Part shown: piece after piece, positions 16,550 through 25,843 of the stretch | Position numbering within the stretch: the stretch's first letter is position 1 | How the letters are laid out: the number at the start of each line of letters is the position of its first letter | Origin: a virus | IMG/VR virus record: IMGVR_UViG_3300030943_000043 | Location: 1-44,712 of that record | Reading direction: 5' to 3' (one strand) | DNA: 44,712 nucleotides | Notes under the pieces: model-generated | Seen by the model: the letters and a program-made list of their open reading frames with translations, nothing else | What the model was told of the DNA's origin: nothing | Databases searched by the model: none | Position numbers and translations under genes: made by a program

Positions 16550-17221
16550 ATGAATACGAAATATTGTCAATGGATTGCCGGTGAGCGTAGAGGTGAAGTT
16601 ATGATTTATGATAGCACTGTTGAGGAAGATGGCATCGAATTTATTTGTTTTAAGGATGGTTCTAGAATAAATAAAGAATTTGTTTTAGATATAAATCTTG
16701 CCGATGCGTCTGGAAAAATGATGGCAGAAGTTGAAAGTCCTGATGTTTTGTGGAAATTTAATGAGGAATGGGTTGGAAGAACTGAAGAAAAAACTGCAGA
16801 AAGTGAGAGTGGAGAGGTTTTTATTGTTGAACCATTTGTACCTGGGAGAAAGGTTGTAAATCTTGTGCCGCCTCGCCGAACGAATTTAAATAATCTAAAC
16901 AAAATAGAGGAACAATATATAACCAAAATAGAATCATCGCCAGTGGCTGTTAAACAATTTATAGAAATTCCTAAAATAGATATAGATCCGGTTTCTATAA
17001 TGTTAAATAAATCCAAAAAGGTAGAAACAGAATTGAATATGACACTTACAATAAATTTACCTTCAAGAGATTTATTTAACGTGATAAAGGAAAATTTTGA
17101 TTTGGGATCTGAGAAAACTATAAATTATATAGTTGATAATTTAGATTTGACACTTATAAAGGAGTCCCTTAAAAGTGCGATAAATAGTTTATACAACGAA
17201 GAGATCGAAGTTATCGAATAA
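16550..17221 (+). CDS. Hypothetical phage protein
   Basis: The 223-residue protein has an N-terminal beta-rich part (CQWIAGERRGEVMIYDSTVEEDG, then ICFKDGSRINKEFV) suggesting a small SH3-like barrel. A central proline/basic stretch (VPPRRTNLNNL) and a C-terminal helical part beginning PVSIMLNKSKKVETELNMTL follow. A role in head or tail assembly would suit the location, but no family is recognised. Confidence 0.65.
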   Translation: MNTKYCQWIAGERRGEVMIYDSTVEEDGIEFICFKDGSRINKEFVLDINLADASGKMMAEVESPDVLWKFNEEWVGRTEEKTAESESGEVFIVEPFVPGRKVVNLVPPRRTNLNNLNKIEEQYITKIESSPVAVKQFIEIPKIDIDPVSIMLNKSKKVETELNMTLTINLPSRDLFNVIKENFDLGSEKTINYIVDNLDLTLIKESLKSAINSLYNEEIEVIE

Positions 17222-17235
17222 AATAATAAAATAGA

Positions 17236-17841
17236 ATGAAAAAAGATGATATAAAAAAACGAACGGTATTTGAAGGAACTTATGAAGATATCATTGAGAT
17301 AGAGGATCATTTTTATATCGTCAATAAAAAACATAAAATTGGAATATTACCATACACAATTTCAGATCTTGGATTATTAGATAAGGTAGTCACTATTTTG
17401 GATTATAATTATTTGTCTGAAGATTATGATTACACATTGATTCATGACTATATAAGTAGTGATGATGATACAAATCTTTTAAGTGCAAATAAGATACTTT
17501 ATAACATTATAAATAAGAATGTTATAGATGCAGGAAAATGGATGTATCTTGGAGCTTTATATAATAATATGACAAGTGATTCAACTGTTGACATTTATGC
17601 TGTTGACATTACAGATATTGATATCACAAATATAACAAGTGAAGAAAATAAGGATAATAAGGTAAAATTATTAGATTTAAGTTTCATTGTAACTACAGAT
17701 GATACACTTTTTTTAAGTGGTGTGTTAAGATTATTTCACTATTTTTTCATAAAATCGATTAATAAACCAAAAACAGAAGATAATGAACCGAAGGGAAACA
17801 AGAGGCCTGAAAAAGAAGCTGGGAATGTCAGAAGCGTTTAA
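17236..17841 (+). CDS. Hypothetical phage protein
   Basis: The 201-residue protein starts MKKDDIKKRTVFEGTYEDII. It is rich in Asp and Ile with repeated DITDIDITNIT-type strands. An SGVLRLFHYFFIKSI helix precedes a charged tail (KPKTEDNEPKGNKRPEKEAG). I recognise no domain. Its 3' end overlaps the next gene by up to 59 bases in another frame. Confidence 0.65.
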   Translation: MKKDDIKKRTVFEGTYEDIIEIEDHFYIVNKKHKIGILPYTISDLGLLDKVVTILDYNYLSEDYDYTLIHDYISSDDDTNLLSANKILYNIINKNVIDAGKWMYLGALYNNMTSDSTVDIYAVDITDIDITNITSEENKDNKVKLLDLSFIVTTDDTLFLSGVLRLFHYFFIKSINKPKTEDNEPKGNKRPEKEAGNVRSV

Positions 17842-18079
17842 GAAATTGAGTCTTAATGATAAATTTGCACAGATTGCACAAAACATTGAAGCTGGTAAGC
17901 AACAGTCGACAGCTTTCATGAGAAAGATTCGTGAAGAAAATGTTAACAAAATTGATCAAATCAATTCTAATAAAATTTATAACCGAGCTGAATCTATCGC
18001 AAAATCAAAATCTATTCCATTGGTTGATGCAATGGAAGAAGCTAAAACGGAATTAACCGCCCATTATAATAAACGATGA
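17783..18079 (+). CDS. Small helical hypothetical protein
   Basis: The 98-residue protein MNRRETRGLKKKLGMSEAFKK is basic at the N-terminus and almost entirely helical. An alternative ATG at 17825 (MSEAFKKL) would cut the overlap with the upstream gene from 59 to 17 bases, but the basic N-terminus looks deliberate. It ends in an ATGA overlap with the next gene. Function is unknown. Confidence 0.6.
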   Translation: MNRRETRGLKKKLGMSEAFKKLSLNDKFAQIAQNIEAGKQQSTAFMRKIREENVNKIDQINSNKIYNRAESIAKSKSIPLVDAMEEAKTELTAHYNKR

Positions 18080-18528
18080 AATTGTATCTGACTGTAGAAG
18101 GCCATAACACTCTAAGGAGATCATTTTTAAATCTTAAATTGTTTTCGGTTATAAGTGTACCGGATATCATAAGTGATCTAGGCTATTCGCCTTCAATCAT
18201 AGATGAATATGGAGCATTTATCATCAGCGCTCGCATACAGTCATTAATGAAATGTTATTCAAAATCTAAACGCATAAGAGGCATAATATATTCTAACCCG
18301 AATTTATCTCAAGGAATATTACCGTCTTTATTTGATGTAGCATCAGAATATGAAACAATAAATAGTATAGTTTTATTGGATGATTATAACATTCCACGGG
18401 TTAAACATCTTTATGATTTTTTTGATGAAATTATATTTTTTCCTTCAATAAAAAAAATCCGGTTGATTGAATGTAACGAGATAAAGGAATCATTTAATGT
18501 CAATATATCTGCAAAACCTATCAAATAG
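18076..18528 (+). CDS. Hypothetical phage protein
   Basis: The 150-residue alpha/beta protein has alternating hydrophobic strands (RIRGIIYSNPNL, SIVLLDDYNIPRV, EIIFFPSIKKIRLIEC) resembling a P-loop or Rossmann-type fold, but no Walker A motif is visible. It begins by ATGA overlap and its stop lies inside a terminator hairpin. Confidence 0.6.
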   Translation: MKLYLTVEGHNTLRRSFLNLKLFSVISVPDIISDLGYSPSIIDEYGAFIISARIQSLMKCYSKSKRIRGIIYSNPNLSQGILPSLFDVASEYETINSIVLLDDYNIPRVKHLYDFFDEIIFFPSIKKIRLIECNEIKESFNVNISAKPIK

Positions 18529-18534
18529 GTTTTT
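18513..18534 (+). terminator. Rho-independent terminator overlapping a stop codon
   Basis: AAAACCTAT (18513-18521) pairs with ATAGGTTTT (18525-18533) around a CAA loop. The T run is partly inside the stem. The TAG stop at 18526-18528 is within the hairpin. A promoter-like element follows immediately. Confidence 0.6.
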
Positions 18535-18538
18535 CGGG

Positions 18539-18554
18539 GATATATAGAAAAAAC
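18539..18554 (+). promoter_or_regulatory. Putative late promoter before the virion protein gene
   Basis: GATATATAGAAAAAAC lies 21 bases before the ATG at 18560, directly after the terminator at 18513-18534. It matches the element before 39983 and before the minus-strand gene at 7803. Confidence 0.5.
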
Positions 18555-18559
18555 ATTAT

Positions 18560-21142
18560 ATGCCGCTTAAAAAAAATCTTATTGGCATAAAGGATTTACA
18601 AGGTCCTTTAATAAATATCAAACCATTGTCAAATAACAGTGTGTTTGTTGATCCAAAAAATGCTGCTGATGTGCCATGGTTTAGCACATCAGGACCAGAT
18701 AAGATAGATTTGTGGTTAAGTAGACAAACAGGTGTTCCTATCCTTAATTCAACCTTTCAATTACCTACAGTCACAGCTGATAATGTAATAACTGTAACAA
18801 AAAATATATCTAGTCTTGCAGATTTCACATCAGTGTATTTGAGTAATGAATGTTTTAAAATTAAAACAAATACATTATATGCAAATCACCTTAAATCCTT
18901 GAGTACAACCAATAATGGTAATATAAATCCTAATATCACAGCTATTTATGGGATGCCAAAGGGTCCAAGTACTCCAACAAACTTATCTGAAAAGATTACT
19001 GCTATTTTTGGAGGAGATAATTGGACAGATAATTTCGATATAACGAGTAGTTCGCCGGTATCTGTTGGGACATGGTGTCTATCTAATGCACTGGCACAAA
19101 CCCAAGCTGCGTTGGATTCATGTAGAACATCAGAAATATCTAAAAAAAATAACGGCAATTCAATTACAAAGGTAAATACAGAAACATTTGAATATATTGG
19201 AAGCAATACTTCTCCATTTGATAGAAGGTTGGATAGATTAAGAAGAGATAAGGATGATACCTATCACTTTACAACACCATTTGCTACAGAATTTGCTGAA
19301 GCTTCAACTATTGCATTTACAACAACGAATAAAACTATCGCAGAAAGTAATCTTTCTGATGAAGGTAAAAAACTATATTCTGAAAAATTAGATGCTGACA
19401 GGGAGAAAATGAGAAAAAATAATCTTTATGTTGGTGTTCCTGCATTACAAAATTCGTATGCTATCATAAAATTATATGGGTCTAATGGTGGTGAAAAACT
19501 TATCAATAGGAAGAATGAAAGAAGATGGTATGAAGTTGACCAAACATCAGATACAAATTTAAATTACGCAAGTGTTCCTACAACAAGCGCTATAATATCT
19601 TGGGGCGCTGGAGATCCATATGATAGAACTCCTTATCATTTTAGCGATTTTGCTATGTGTAAATATTGGAATAAAATTCCAAATAACAGAATGATAACAT
19701 TACGCAGATATCCAGCTCCAATTTTAGATAATCTTAAATTTCCTGGTATGGATAAAGATCAAACAAAAACTCCACTTCCGCCAGTTGCGAGTGCGGTAAC
19801 ATACTTTGGTGGTGATTCCGGAAACACATTATCACAGATATTGAAATTTACAACAGGTGTATCATGGGAAGATGTTAAGGCAGATGTTTGGCCTGTTAAT
19901 ACCCAGAGTGGTAGTGCTCCAGGATTAGGGGATGGACCAGGTAAACTATTTGGAGGAAAATTGACATCATTTGCTGAAATGTTAAATGTTGCAGGTGGAG
20001 AATGGGGAAAAGATAAAAATCTCTTAACACAAAATAGTGGACAATTGCCTCCAGATCCATATAAAGATGGTCCATATGAAAATATGATAATGGGTCCATT
20101 AAATAGGATTGATAGTGTAAAAAAACGTAAACCCGGTCTAACTTTTACTATGGATGGTATAAATCTAGTGTTTGAATATGTAGCTAGACCAATAGGAGGA
20201 ATAAATCCAAAGGCTGTAATTTTAGATATCATGTCTAATTTTCTTGTCATGGGTTCTGCAACAGCTGTATTTTTTGGAGGTGCTCACCGTTTTATGGCAA
20301 ATCCAGCAATATATCCATTTGCTGGTGGCGATAAAGGTATAGAAGCATGGTATAGTGGTAATCCAACAAAGGCAGGCGGAGCTATTCTTGATAATTTTGC
20401 AAAGGTTGGGGTAAAAGGAATTAGTAATATATTTGACCAGTTTTCAAATCTTTTAAGCGCATTCACTAGTGGTGGTAATTTAAATGATGTGTTTAAATCT
20501 ATGTCAGGAGGAGTTGTTGGAAACTTAGGACAACGTTATCTATCAAAACAAACAGCAGGAACTATACCTTATTTGACAGGTATGAAAGCATTGTTAACTG
20601 GAGAACCTGTAGGCGACTGGCATGTAACCATAGGAAATCCTTTAAACCCAATAGCGATGATAGGAAATTTAATTTGCACAGGCATAACTGTAGATATGAA
20701 TGATGAACTTGGGCCAGATGATTTTCCGACAGAGATTAAGATCACAGTTAAACTTGACCATGGTATGCCCAGAGACAAGGATGCGATACAATCAATATTT
20801 AATAGAGGTATGGGCAGAATATACGATCTTCCAGATTATTTAGGATCTGCAGATGCACAAACAAAGGTGGATGCTGCGACAACTAAGGCTGGAAGTGTAA
20901 CAAACGGTAATGCGTCAGGTGGAGCGGCATGGGATGTCACACCAAAAGCAAATAGTAATACATCTGGTAGAACTTTGAAACAGAAAACTGCAGTACTTTC
21001 AAATAAAGGCGAAACGAGCGTGTGGGGAAGAATGATGTTTGATTCAACATCTCCAAATGTTGAAGAACTTTCGTCAACATTTAAAGTTCAAAGAACAGAT
21101 TATCGTTCTATAGATTGGGTTGCTATGAAAGGATTAAAATAA
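18560..21142 (+). CDS. Large virion structural protein, probably tail/baseplate
   Basis: This 860-residue protein has no identified catalytic motif. Notable blocks are YWNKIPNNRMITLRRYPAP (about 370-390) and MDGINLVFEYVARPIGGINP. A C-terminal stretch includes WHVTIGNPLNPIAMIGNLIC followed by DDFPTEIKITVKLDHG and FNRGMGRIYDLPD. The W-x-V-x-IGNP phrase is reminiscent of tail-tube or baseplate-like proteins. The gene immediately precedes the gp53-like wedge gene, and a late-type promoter lies in front. It lacks the packaged-protein tag. Assignment as structural is contextual. Confidence 0.6.
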   Translation: MPLKKNLIGIKDLQGPLINIKPLSNNSVFVDPKNAADVPWFSTSGPDKIDLWLSRQTGVPILNSTFQLPTVTADNVITVTKNISSLADFTSVYLSNECFKIKTNTLYANHLKSLSTTNNGNINPNITAIYGMPKGPSTPTNLSEKITAIFGGDNWTDNFDITSSSPVSVGTWCLSNALAQTQAALDSCRTSEISKKNNGNSITKVNTETFEYIGSNTSPFDRRLDRLRRDKDDTYHFTTPFATEFAEASTIAFTTTNKTIAESNLSDEGKKLYSEKLDADREKMRKNNLYVGVPALQNSYAIIKLYGSNGGEKLINRKNERRWYEVDQTSDTNLNYASVPTTSAIISWGAGDPYDRTPYHFSDFAMCKYWNKIPNNRMITLRRYPAPILDNLKFPGMDKDQTKTPLPPVASAVTYFGGDSGNTLSQILKFTTGVSWEDVKADVWPVNTQSGSAPGLGDGPGKLFGGKLTSFAEMLNVAGGEWGKDKNLLTQNSGQLPPDPYKDGPYENMIMGPLNRIDSVKKRKPGLTFTMDGINLVFEYVARPIGGINPKAVILDIMSNFLVMGSATAVFFGGAHRFMANPAIYPFAGGDKGIEAWYSGNPTKAGGAILDNFAKVGVKGISNIFDQFSNLLSAFTSGGNLNDVFKSMSGGVVGNLGQRYLSKQTAGTIPYLTGMKALLTGEPVGDWHVTIGNPLNPIAMIGNLICTGITVDMNDELGPDDFPTEIKITVKLDHGMPRDKDAIQSIFNRGMGRIYDLPDYLGSADAQTKVDAATTKAGSVTNGNASGGAAWDVTPKANSNTSGRTLKQKTAVLSNKGETSVWGRMMFDSTSPNVEELSSTFKVQRTDYRSIDWVAMKGLK

Positions 21143-21154
21143 AAATATTTAAAA

Positions 21155-21742
21155 ATGTTTGAAAATAGTTTAGATAATAAACCTATATTTGTAAAAAAGG
21201 ATGGCAACCTGATAAAAGATTTAACAATGTCTATGTTAAATCTTACTTCAAAATTTTCGGGAATGGCAACCAAAATATTTAAGGTTTCCAAAGATTTTGT
21301 GATGAGACCAGATCTGATAACTAGTGCAATATTTGGCAATGATGAAAAAACTGAATTTGTTTTAAAATATAATGGAATTTCTAACCCATTTTCTATAGAT
21401 GTTGATGATATCATCATTGTTCCTGAGATAGATACATTACAGCAGATGGCCAAAACAGCGACTGCGATAAACGACGCAAGTGATAAAATAAAGAATAGTT
21501 ATAAATATATAGATCCAACAAAAAATCCAAAAACATCAAGTGAAATATCAAATTTTGAGAGTAGATCACTTATAAATGTAAATACTGGTGCATTACCACC
21601 AAATATATCTGACACAGGTGTTTCTCCTGTAACATTTAAGAATGGACGAGTGTATTTTGGCAATGGCGCCGAAAGTTGTTTACAGAATGGTGCAAGTTCT
21701 AGTGAATATTTAACCAATGTCATCAAAAATAAGGTTCAATAG
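21155..21742 (+). CDS. 53: Baseplate wedge protein, gp53-like with LysM-like segment
   Basis: The 195-residue protein contains MRPDLITSAIFGNDEKTEFVL followed by YNGISNPFSIDVDDIIIVPEID, about residues 50-95. This is the LysM-like arrangement characteristic of T4 gp53-type baseplate wedge subunits. In T4, gp53 links adjacent wedges around the hub. It sits just after a large virion protein and before the hub and spike genes. The C-terminal segment (VTFKNGRVYFGNG) is beta-rich. Its 3' end runs close to the next gene, which starts 37 bases later. Confidence 0.7.
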   Translation: MFENSLDNKPIFVKKDGNLIKDLTMSMLNLTSKFSGMATKIFKVSKDFVMRPDLITSAIFGNDEKTEFVLKYNGISNPFSIDVDDIIIVPEIDTLQQMAKTATAINDASDKIKNSYKYIDPTKNPKTSSEISNFESRSLINVNTGALPPNISDTGVSPVTFKNGRVYFGNGAESCLQNGASSSEYLTNVIKNKVQ

Positions 21743-21779
21743 GCCCAATAATATCGGTAAAATTGATTATATTTACTCT

Positions 21780-22382
21780 ATGAAAATTATCAACGAACAC
21801 ATATCATTTAATAGAACGGCGATGACCGCGAAGGATAAAATAATGAACTTTGCGAGAGGTTCACACGATATAGATAGTCTTGGAATAGGAAAGGTCCCAC
21901 TTATTAAATTGTGGCTTGACGAAAATAAAATTGAGGATTATGTAATAAATGATGATCTTACAGTTTCTATGGAAGGTGAATTTGTTATAAATTGGGCCAT
22001 ATTGGAAAAAAGAGGAATACCAGATTATATAGTTTTTAAATATAAACCCGATGATGAAGTTGCCTTATATAGTTATTTAGGAAATTTTAAAAAATTAAAG
22101 GAGGCCATAGACAAAGGTGGTAATCCTGCAGTTCATGATAATTTTGCCCTTCGATGGGCATCTTCAAAGGGTCACGCAGACATTGTTGAATATTTATTAA
22201 ATGATGACAGAGTAAATCCAATAATTAGAAAGTGTGCTCCCGTATATTCGGCTTTAATTGAAAAAAAATATGATGTTCTTAAAATACTATACAAAAATCA
22301 ACAGATAAATAATTATATCCGTAACCATTTTGGTGCAGTAACACGTAAAAAAATTAGACAAATAATCAATAATAAAATATGA
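21780..22382 (+). CDS. Family head fused to ankyrin-like repeats
   Basis: I chose the ATG at 21780, giving MKIINEHISFNRTAMTAKDK. The upstream in-frame ATG overlaps the wedge gene and adds unconserved residues. The 200-residue protein has the head SLGIGKVPLIKLWLDENKIEDY then VINDDLTVSMEG. After that the LRR-like repeats are replaced by ankyrin-like helices (LGNFKKLKEAIDKGGNPAVHD, WASSKGHADIVEYLL, KKYDVLKILYKNQQ). The tag Glu is missing (ISF). It shows the head can carry different binding solenoids. ATGA overlap joins the next gene. Confidence 0.8.
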   Translation: MKIINEHISFNRTAMTAKDKIMNFARGSHDIDSLGIGKVPLIKLWLDENKIEDYVINDDLTVSMEGEFVINWAILEKRGIPDYIVFKYKPDDEVALYSYLGNFKKLKEAIDKGGNPAVHDNFALRWASSKGHADIVEYLLNDDRVNPIIRKCAPVYSALIEKKYDVLKILYKNQQINNYIRNHFGAVTRKKIRQIINNKI

Positions 22383-24076
22383 ACAAACTCTTCGAATCAC
22401 AAGGTAAAACACCTCCAAGAATAGATGATACAGAAAAAGTCATTTCGCCCAAAGGGGTTGAAGTTGACATGAAAAAATTACATTTTGAAATAGAATCCGC
22501 AAAGATCGCAATCATATCGCAAGCACCATTGTTTGGGCCTTATGTTCATGAACTCACAACAATCTATACATGGTATTTTGATACCATGGCAACAGATGGA
22601 ACCAGATTATTTATAAATCCTGAGTTTGCACAAGAACTTACATGGCCACAAAAGATATTTGTATTAATGCATGAGTTAATGCATTGTTTGTTGCTTCATG
22701 TGTCTCGTGGAAAAAATTATGAACAGAGAAAATTTAATTATGCGGCCGATTATGAGATTAACGCAATTTTAGCAGATATTGAAGATGATTTTAGTCCAGA
22801 GTTTGTAAAAGAACTACAAGGATTATACGATGTTAAATATCTTAACTGGGGTGCTGAAGCAATTTACGCTGACATTCCAGAACCTCCACCACCTCCTCCA
22901 GGTCAAAAGGGTCAGGGTCAAGGTCAACCACAACCTGGTCAAGGACAGGGGCAAGGACAACCAGGTCAGGGACAGGGGCAAGGACAACCAGGTCAGGGAC
23001 AGGGGCAAGGACAACCAGGTCAGGGACAAGGTCAACCAGGTCAGGGGCAAGGACAAGGTCAACCAGGGCAAGGACAGGGGCAAGGACAACCAGGTCAGGG
23101 AAAAGGAGAAGGAGAAGGAGAAGGAGAAGGTGGCACAAAGGTTTGGTCTGCGTCAGATTTAAATCCAGCGTTAAAAAATAAGGCAGCTTCTATGGATCCC
23201 GGAAACACCGGTGCAGTTATTTCAGAAGATTTAGGAAAAACAATTGCTGCAGCATCCGGATATTCTGATGAAGATATGAAGGCTGATAATCCAAATACCG
23301 AAAAGGATTGGAATAATAAATCAAAGGATTTAATGAAAAGAGCGGCTTCAAAAGGTACAGGAACAGGAAGAGGAAGTTCGCTTGTTAATGCACTCGGAGA
23401 AATACATAATAATGTAGTAAACTGGCAAGCTGTTTTAGCTAATTTTGTAGGTCGTGCTTTATCGAATAAATCTAAGGAATGGAGAATGCCAAACCGTAGA
23501 TACATGGCAGGTAGTCCAGATACATTTAGATATGGTATGAGAAAAAAAGCCAAAGATCTCGATAAGATTGTTGTTTGTGTTGATGTATCTGGATCAATGG
23601 GTGATGAACTGATAGAACTATGCTTGAATGAAATTAACGGTATCATCTTTTCAAAAAAAGTTTCGGAGATAATAGTTTTATTTTTTGATGATGGTGTTTC
23701 TGAACCACAAATAATTAAATCTCAAAATCAAAAACCTTTCCTTATAAAGGATGGTGTTATAGGTGGAGGAGGAACGAATTTTCAAAAACCTTTGGATGTT
23801 GTTAGTCGCCTTTATAATGATAAAATTAACCTAATGGTATTTATGACAGATACAGGTGCACCGATGCCAAAGGAACCACCTTATGCAAATAAATTTATTT
23901 GGTTAGCAACTGACGCTCCGGCTTTTGATGCGCCATTTGGATCATGTATACATTTAAATTCAAAAAAATTAGGAATAGATCATTTTAAATCTGTTTCTGA
24001 ATCAATACATGATTTTATGTTAAAATTTCAATCATTAAATGAAAATGTTACATTTAAATTTTACGAAGACCTGTAA
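22379..24076 (+). CDS. VWA-like metallopeptidase (DUF2201 type) with Gly-Gln linker
   Basis: The 565-residue protein resembles the predicted metallopeptidase/VWA partner of MoxR ATPases. HELMH at 98-102 is a zinc HExxH site, followed by YAADYEINA. Residues ~171-250 form a PPPPPPGQ and GQGQPGQ linker made of tandem repeats, ending GEGEGEGEG. A C-terminal VWA domain has the MIDAS motif DVSGSMG (D402, S404, S406) and a GGGGTNF loop. The MoxR-type ATPase follows 42 bases downstream. Together they would form an ATP-driven chaperone-like module, perhaps acting in virion assembly or after injection (inference). Confidence 0.8.
   Translation: MNKLFESQGKTPPRIDDTEKVISPKGVEVDMKKLHFEIESAKIAIISQAPLFGPYVHELTTIYTWYFDTMATDGTRLFINPEFAQELTWPQKIFVLMHELMHCLLLHVSRGKNYEQRKFNYAADYEINAILADIEDDFSPEFVKELQGLYDVKYLNWGAEAIYADIPEPPPPPPGQKGQGQGQPQPGQGQGQGQPGQGQGQGQPGQGQGQGQPGQGQGQPGQGQGQGQPGQGQGQGQPGQGKGEGEGEGEGGTKVWSASDLNPALKNKAASMDPGNTGAVISEDLGKTIAAASGYSDEDMKADNPNTEKDWNNKSKDLMKRAASKGTGTGRGSSLVNALGEIHNNVVNWQAVLANFVGRALSNKSKEWRMPNRRYMAGSPDTFRYGMRKKAKDLDKIVVCVDVSGSMGDELIELCLNEINGIIFSKKVSEIIVLFFDDGVSEPQIIKSQNQKPFLIKDGVIGGGGTNFQKPLDVVSRLYNDKINLMVFMTDTGAPMPKEPPYANKFIWLATDAPAFDAPFGSCIHLNSKKLGIDHFKSVSESIHDFMLKFQSLNENVTFKFYEDL
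22905..23132 (+). repeat. Gly-Gln coding tandem repeat with 27-base units
   Basis: Near-identical 27-base units lie at 22934-22960, 22961-22987 and 22988-23014, followed by degenerate copies up to about 23100 and a GGAGAA hexamer run. They encode the GQGQGQPGQ linker of the metallopeptidase and keep the reading frame. Copy number may vary between isolates. Confidence 0.85.
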
Positions 24077-24095
24077 ATGTCTATTAAAAAATAAA

Positions 24096-24112
24096 GATAA
24101 ATAAAATAAAAG
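24096..24112 (+). promoter_or_regulatory. Possible promoter before the MoxR-type ATPase gene
   Basis: GATAAATAAAATAAAAG lies 23 bases before the ATG at 24119 in a 42-base gap. It is a weaker variant of the recurring element, at the same distance from the start codon as the better copies. Confidence 0.3.
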
Positions 24113-24118
24113 AAAGAT

Positions 24119-25741
24119 ATGAGAAAAATGGTAGCCGAATCGCTTGATGAATTTGCAGGTGATTCTTTGAATGAAGGTTTTAAAGATAATGCAAAGGAGA
24201 CCTACAATAAAGTAAAGGAATTTGTAAATACTAAATTAAAAAAAGTTGGTGAATTTTTCGTTGCTTTATACGAAGGAGCTAAATTAAGCGCATCACTTCC
24301 AATTAATATCGCTATTAATTTTATCAATGGTGGAGTTAGCGGCCTTATTAATGTGGTCCCATCACAAGGAGATAAATCAAAGGATTCGGAACTTGACTCT
24401 CTAAATGGTGAAAGATCTATAGCATATAGAAAGGAAGCTCGCAGACGTTATCTAACAAGACTTAGCCAGATGAATGAATCTGATTATGCTAAATTTGTTG
24501 CAAAAAGAAAATTATTTGAAGCAAACGTCCAGCTTGAACACCCTGACACTAAAATTTCAAACATATCTGCAGAATTTTTTATGATGCAGGTTAGAATGAA
24601 GATTAAAAATCCAATGTCAACACCATTAATGATATGGGGAGCTCCAGGTATTGGAAAAACACAGATTGTTGAACAGATGTTAAAAGCAACAACTGGTGGT
24701 CGTCTTATAGATATAGACGCGCAGAAAATGTCTCCTGAAGAATGGTTCATGCCATATATTAGTCATGATACCGGTAAAGCAAAATATACAGATCTTCCTA
24801 AGGATGTACTTCCTTTATATTTACCTACAGGTGATCCTGAAATAGATAAGGCAGCAGATGAAGCTGTAAATGAAGGCGTTGGAGGTATAATATTCTTTGA
24901 TGAACTTTCACGTGCAAATGACGCAGTCCAAGGATCATGTCTTAAACTTATAGGTGAGAGAAAATTAGGTAAATTTCATCTTGGATCAAAATGGGCTATT
25001 GTTTCTGCCGGTAATAGAAAAAGTGATGAAGCTAATAGTGACCTGGAATTTGGTTCTGCATTAGGAAACCGATTTGTACAATTTAACTTTGTTCCTGATT
25101 TTAAATCTTGGAAAAAATACGCTCTTTCAAAGGAGATGAATAATTCAATGATAGATTTCATTGAAAACTATCAAGAAAATTTCTATACAAAAACAAACAA
25201 TCCTGATGATGCTATCTTTGCAAGCCCACGTTCTTGGGAAGCTGCATCTCGCGAATTTGCTTTACTTAAAGCAGAATGTGCAGAATTTGGCCTTAAAGTA
25301 AACCGCACAATGGTAATTGACCAAATATCCGGTTCTGTAGGAAGAGTTGTTGCAGAGAAATACGCAGCGTTTGCTCTTATCAGTGAAAAATTTCCTATTG
25401 AAGAGATCAAAAAAATATGGACAGATCCTAAACACGGTCCAGTTATTGTCAAAAAAGGAAAATCCGGTGGTGGAGTTGATGAAGCAGAGGTTATTGCATT
25501 AGTATATGCCGCTGTATCAATGAAAACAGGTCAAACAATTACAGGTAAAGAATTTGAAAACTTTGCAACATGGTTAGTATCGATAGATCATGCATCTACA
25601 GCAACATATGCATTTAGATTGGTATTTGATAAACATCCTTACATGAACTTTGATGTAAACTTCCCAGATGCACCTTTAAACCCAACATATCAACCAGGTG
25701 CCGATATATTCTTAGAGAAATATAGTTCTTGGTTGCCATAA
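24119..25741 (+). CDS. MoxR-type AAA+ ATPase with tagged N-terminal extension
   Basis: The 540-residue protein has Walker A GAPGIGKT (174-181) and Walker B IIFFDE (D261, E262), followed by LSRANDAVQG and a sensor-1-like SAGNRKSDEAN. These place it with MoxR-type AAA+ ATPases. The ~150-residue extension begins MRKMVAESLDEFAGDSLNE then GFKDN, like the packaged-protein tags. It then has an amphipathic/hydrophobic stretch (FFVALYEGAKLSASLPINIAINFI). It pairs with the upstream VWA-metallopeptidase. A perfect 15-bp terminator hairpin follows. The tag suggests the ATPase may be packaged (inference). Confidence 0.85.
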   Translation: MRKMVAESLDEFAGDSLNEGFKDNAKETYNKVKEFVNTKLKKVGEFFVALYEGAKLSASLPINIAINFINGGVSGLINVVPSQGDKSKDSELDSLNGERSIAYRKEARRRYLTRLSQMNESDYAKFVAKRKLFEANVQLEHPDTKISNISAEFFMMQVRMKIKNPMSTPLMIWGAPGIGKTQIVEQMLKATTGGRLIDIDAQKMSPEEWFMPYISHDTGKAKYTDLPKDVLPLYLPTGDPEIDKAADEAVNEGVGGIIFFDELSRANDAVQGSCLKLIGERKLGKFHLGSKWAIVSAGNRKSDEANSDLEFGSALGNRFVQFNFVPDFKSWKKYALSKEMNNSMIDFIENYQENFYTKTNNPDDAIFASPRSWEAASREFALLKAECAEFGLKVNRTMVIDQISGSVGRVVAEKYAAFALISEKFPIEEIKKIWTDPKHGPVIVKKGKSGGGVDEAEVIALVYAAVSMKTGQTITGKEFENFATWLVSIDHASTATYAFRLVFDKHPYMNFDVNFPDAPLNPTYQPGADIFLEKYSSWLP

Positions 25742-25759
25742 CATTGAGCAGATAATAAA

Positions 25760-25804
25760 CAGAAACGCCATAACATTCTTCAGAAGTTATGGCGTTTCTG
25801 TTTT
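25760..25804 (+). terminator. Strong rho-independent terminator
   Basis: A perfect 15-bp stem (25760-25774 with 25786-25800) closes an 11-base loop. TTTT follows. It ends the ATPase transcription unit. Confidence 0.85.
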
Positions 25805-25806
25805 AT

Positions 25807-25836
25807 GAATATATAGGAAAAGAGATATTTATAAAG
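25807..25836 (+). promoter_or_regulatory. Putative late promoter region before the hub gene
   Basis: Two AT elements lie back to back: AATATATAGGAAAAG (25808-25822) and GATATTTATAAAG (25824-25836). The second starts 20 bases before the ATG at 25844. They sit directly after the terminator, as a new transcription unit requires. Confidence 0.4.
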
Positions 25837-25843
25837 TTATAAT

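Noticed and set aside
22823-23162. Several overlapping open frames in the Gly-Gln repeat region
   Set aside because: The 27-base repeats are a multiple of three, so all frames stay open; only the metallopeptidase frame has domains on both sides.
23095-23646. 183-residue minus-strand open frame
   Set aside because: It is antisense to the VWA domain coding region, with no family features or promoter.
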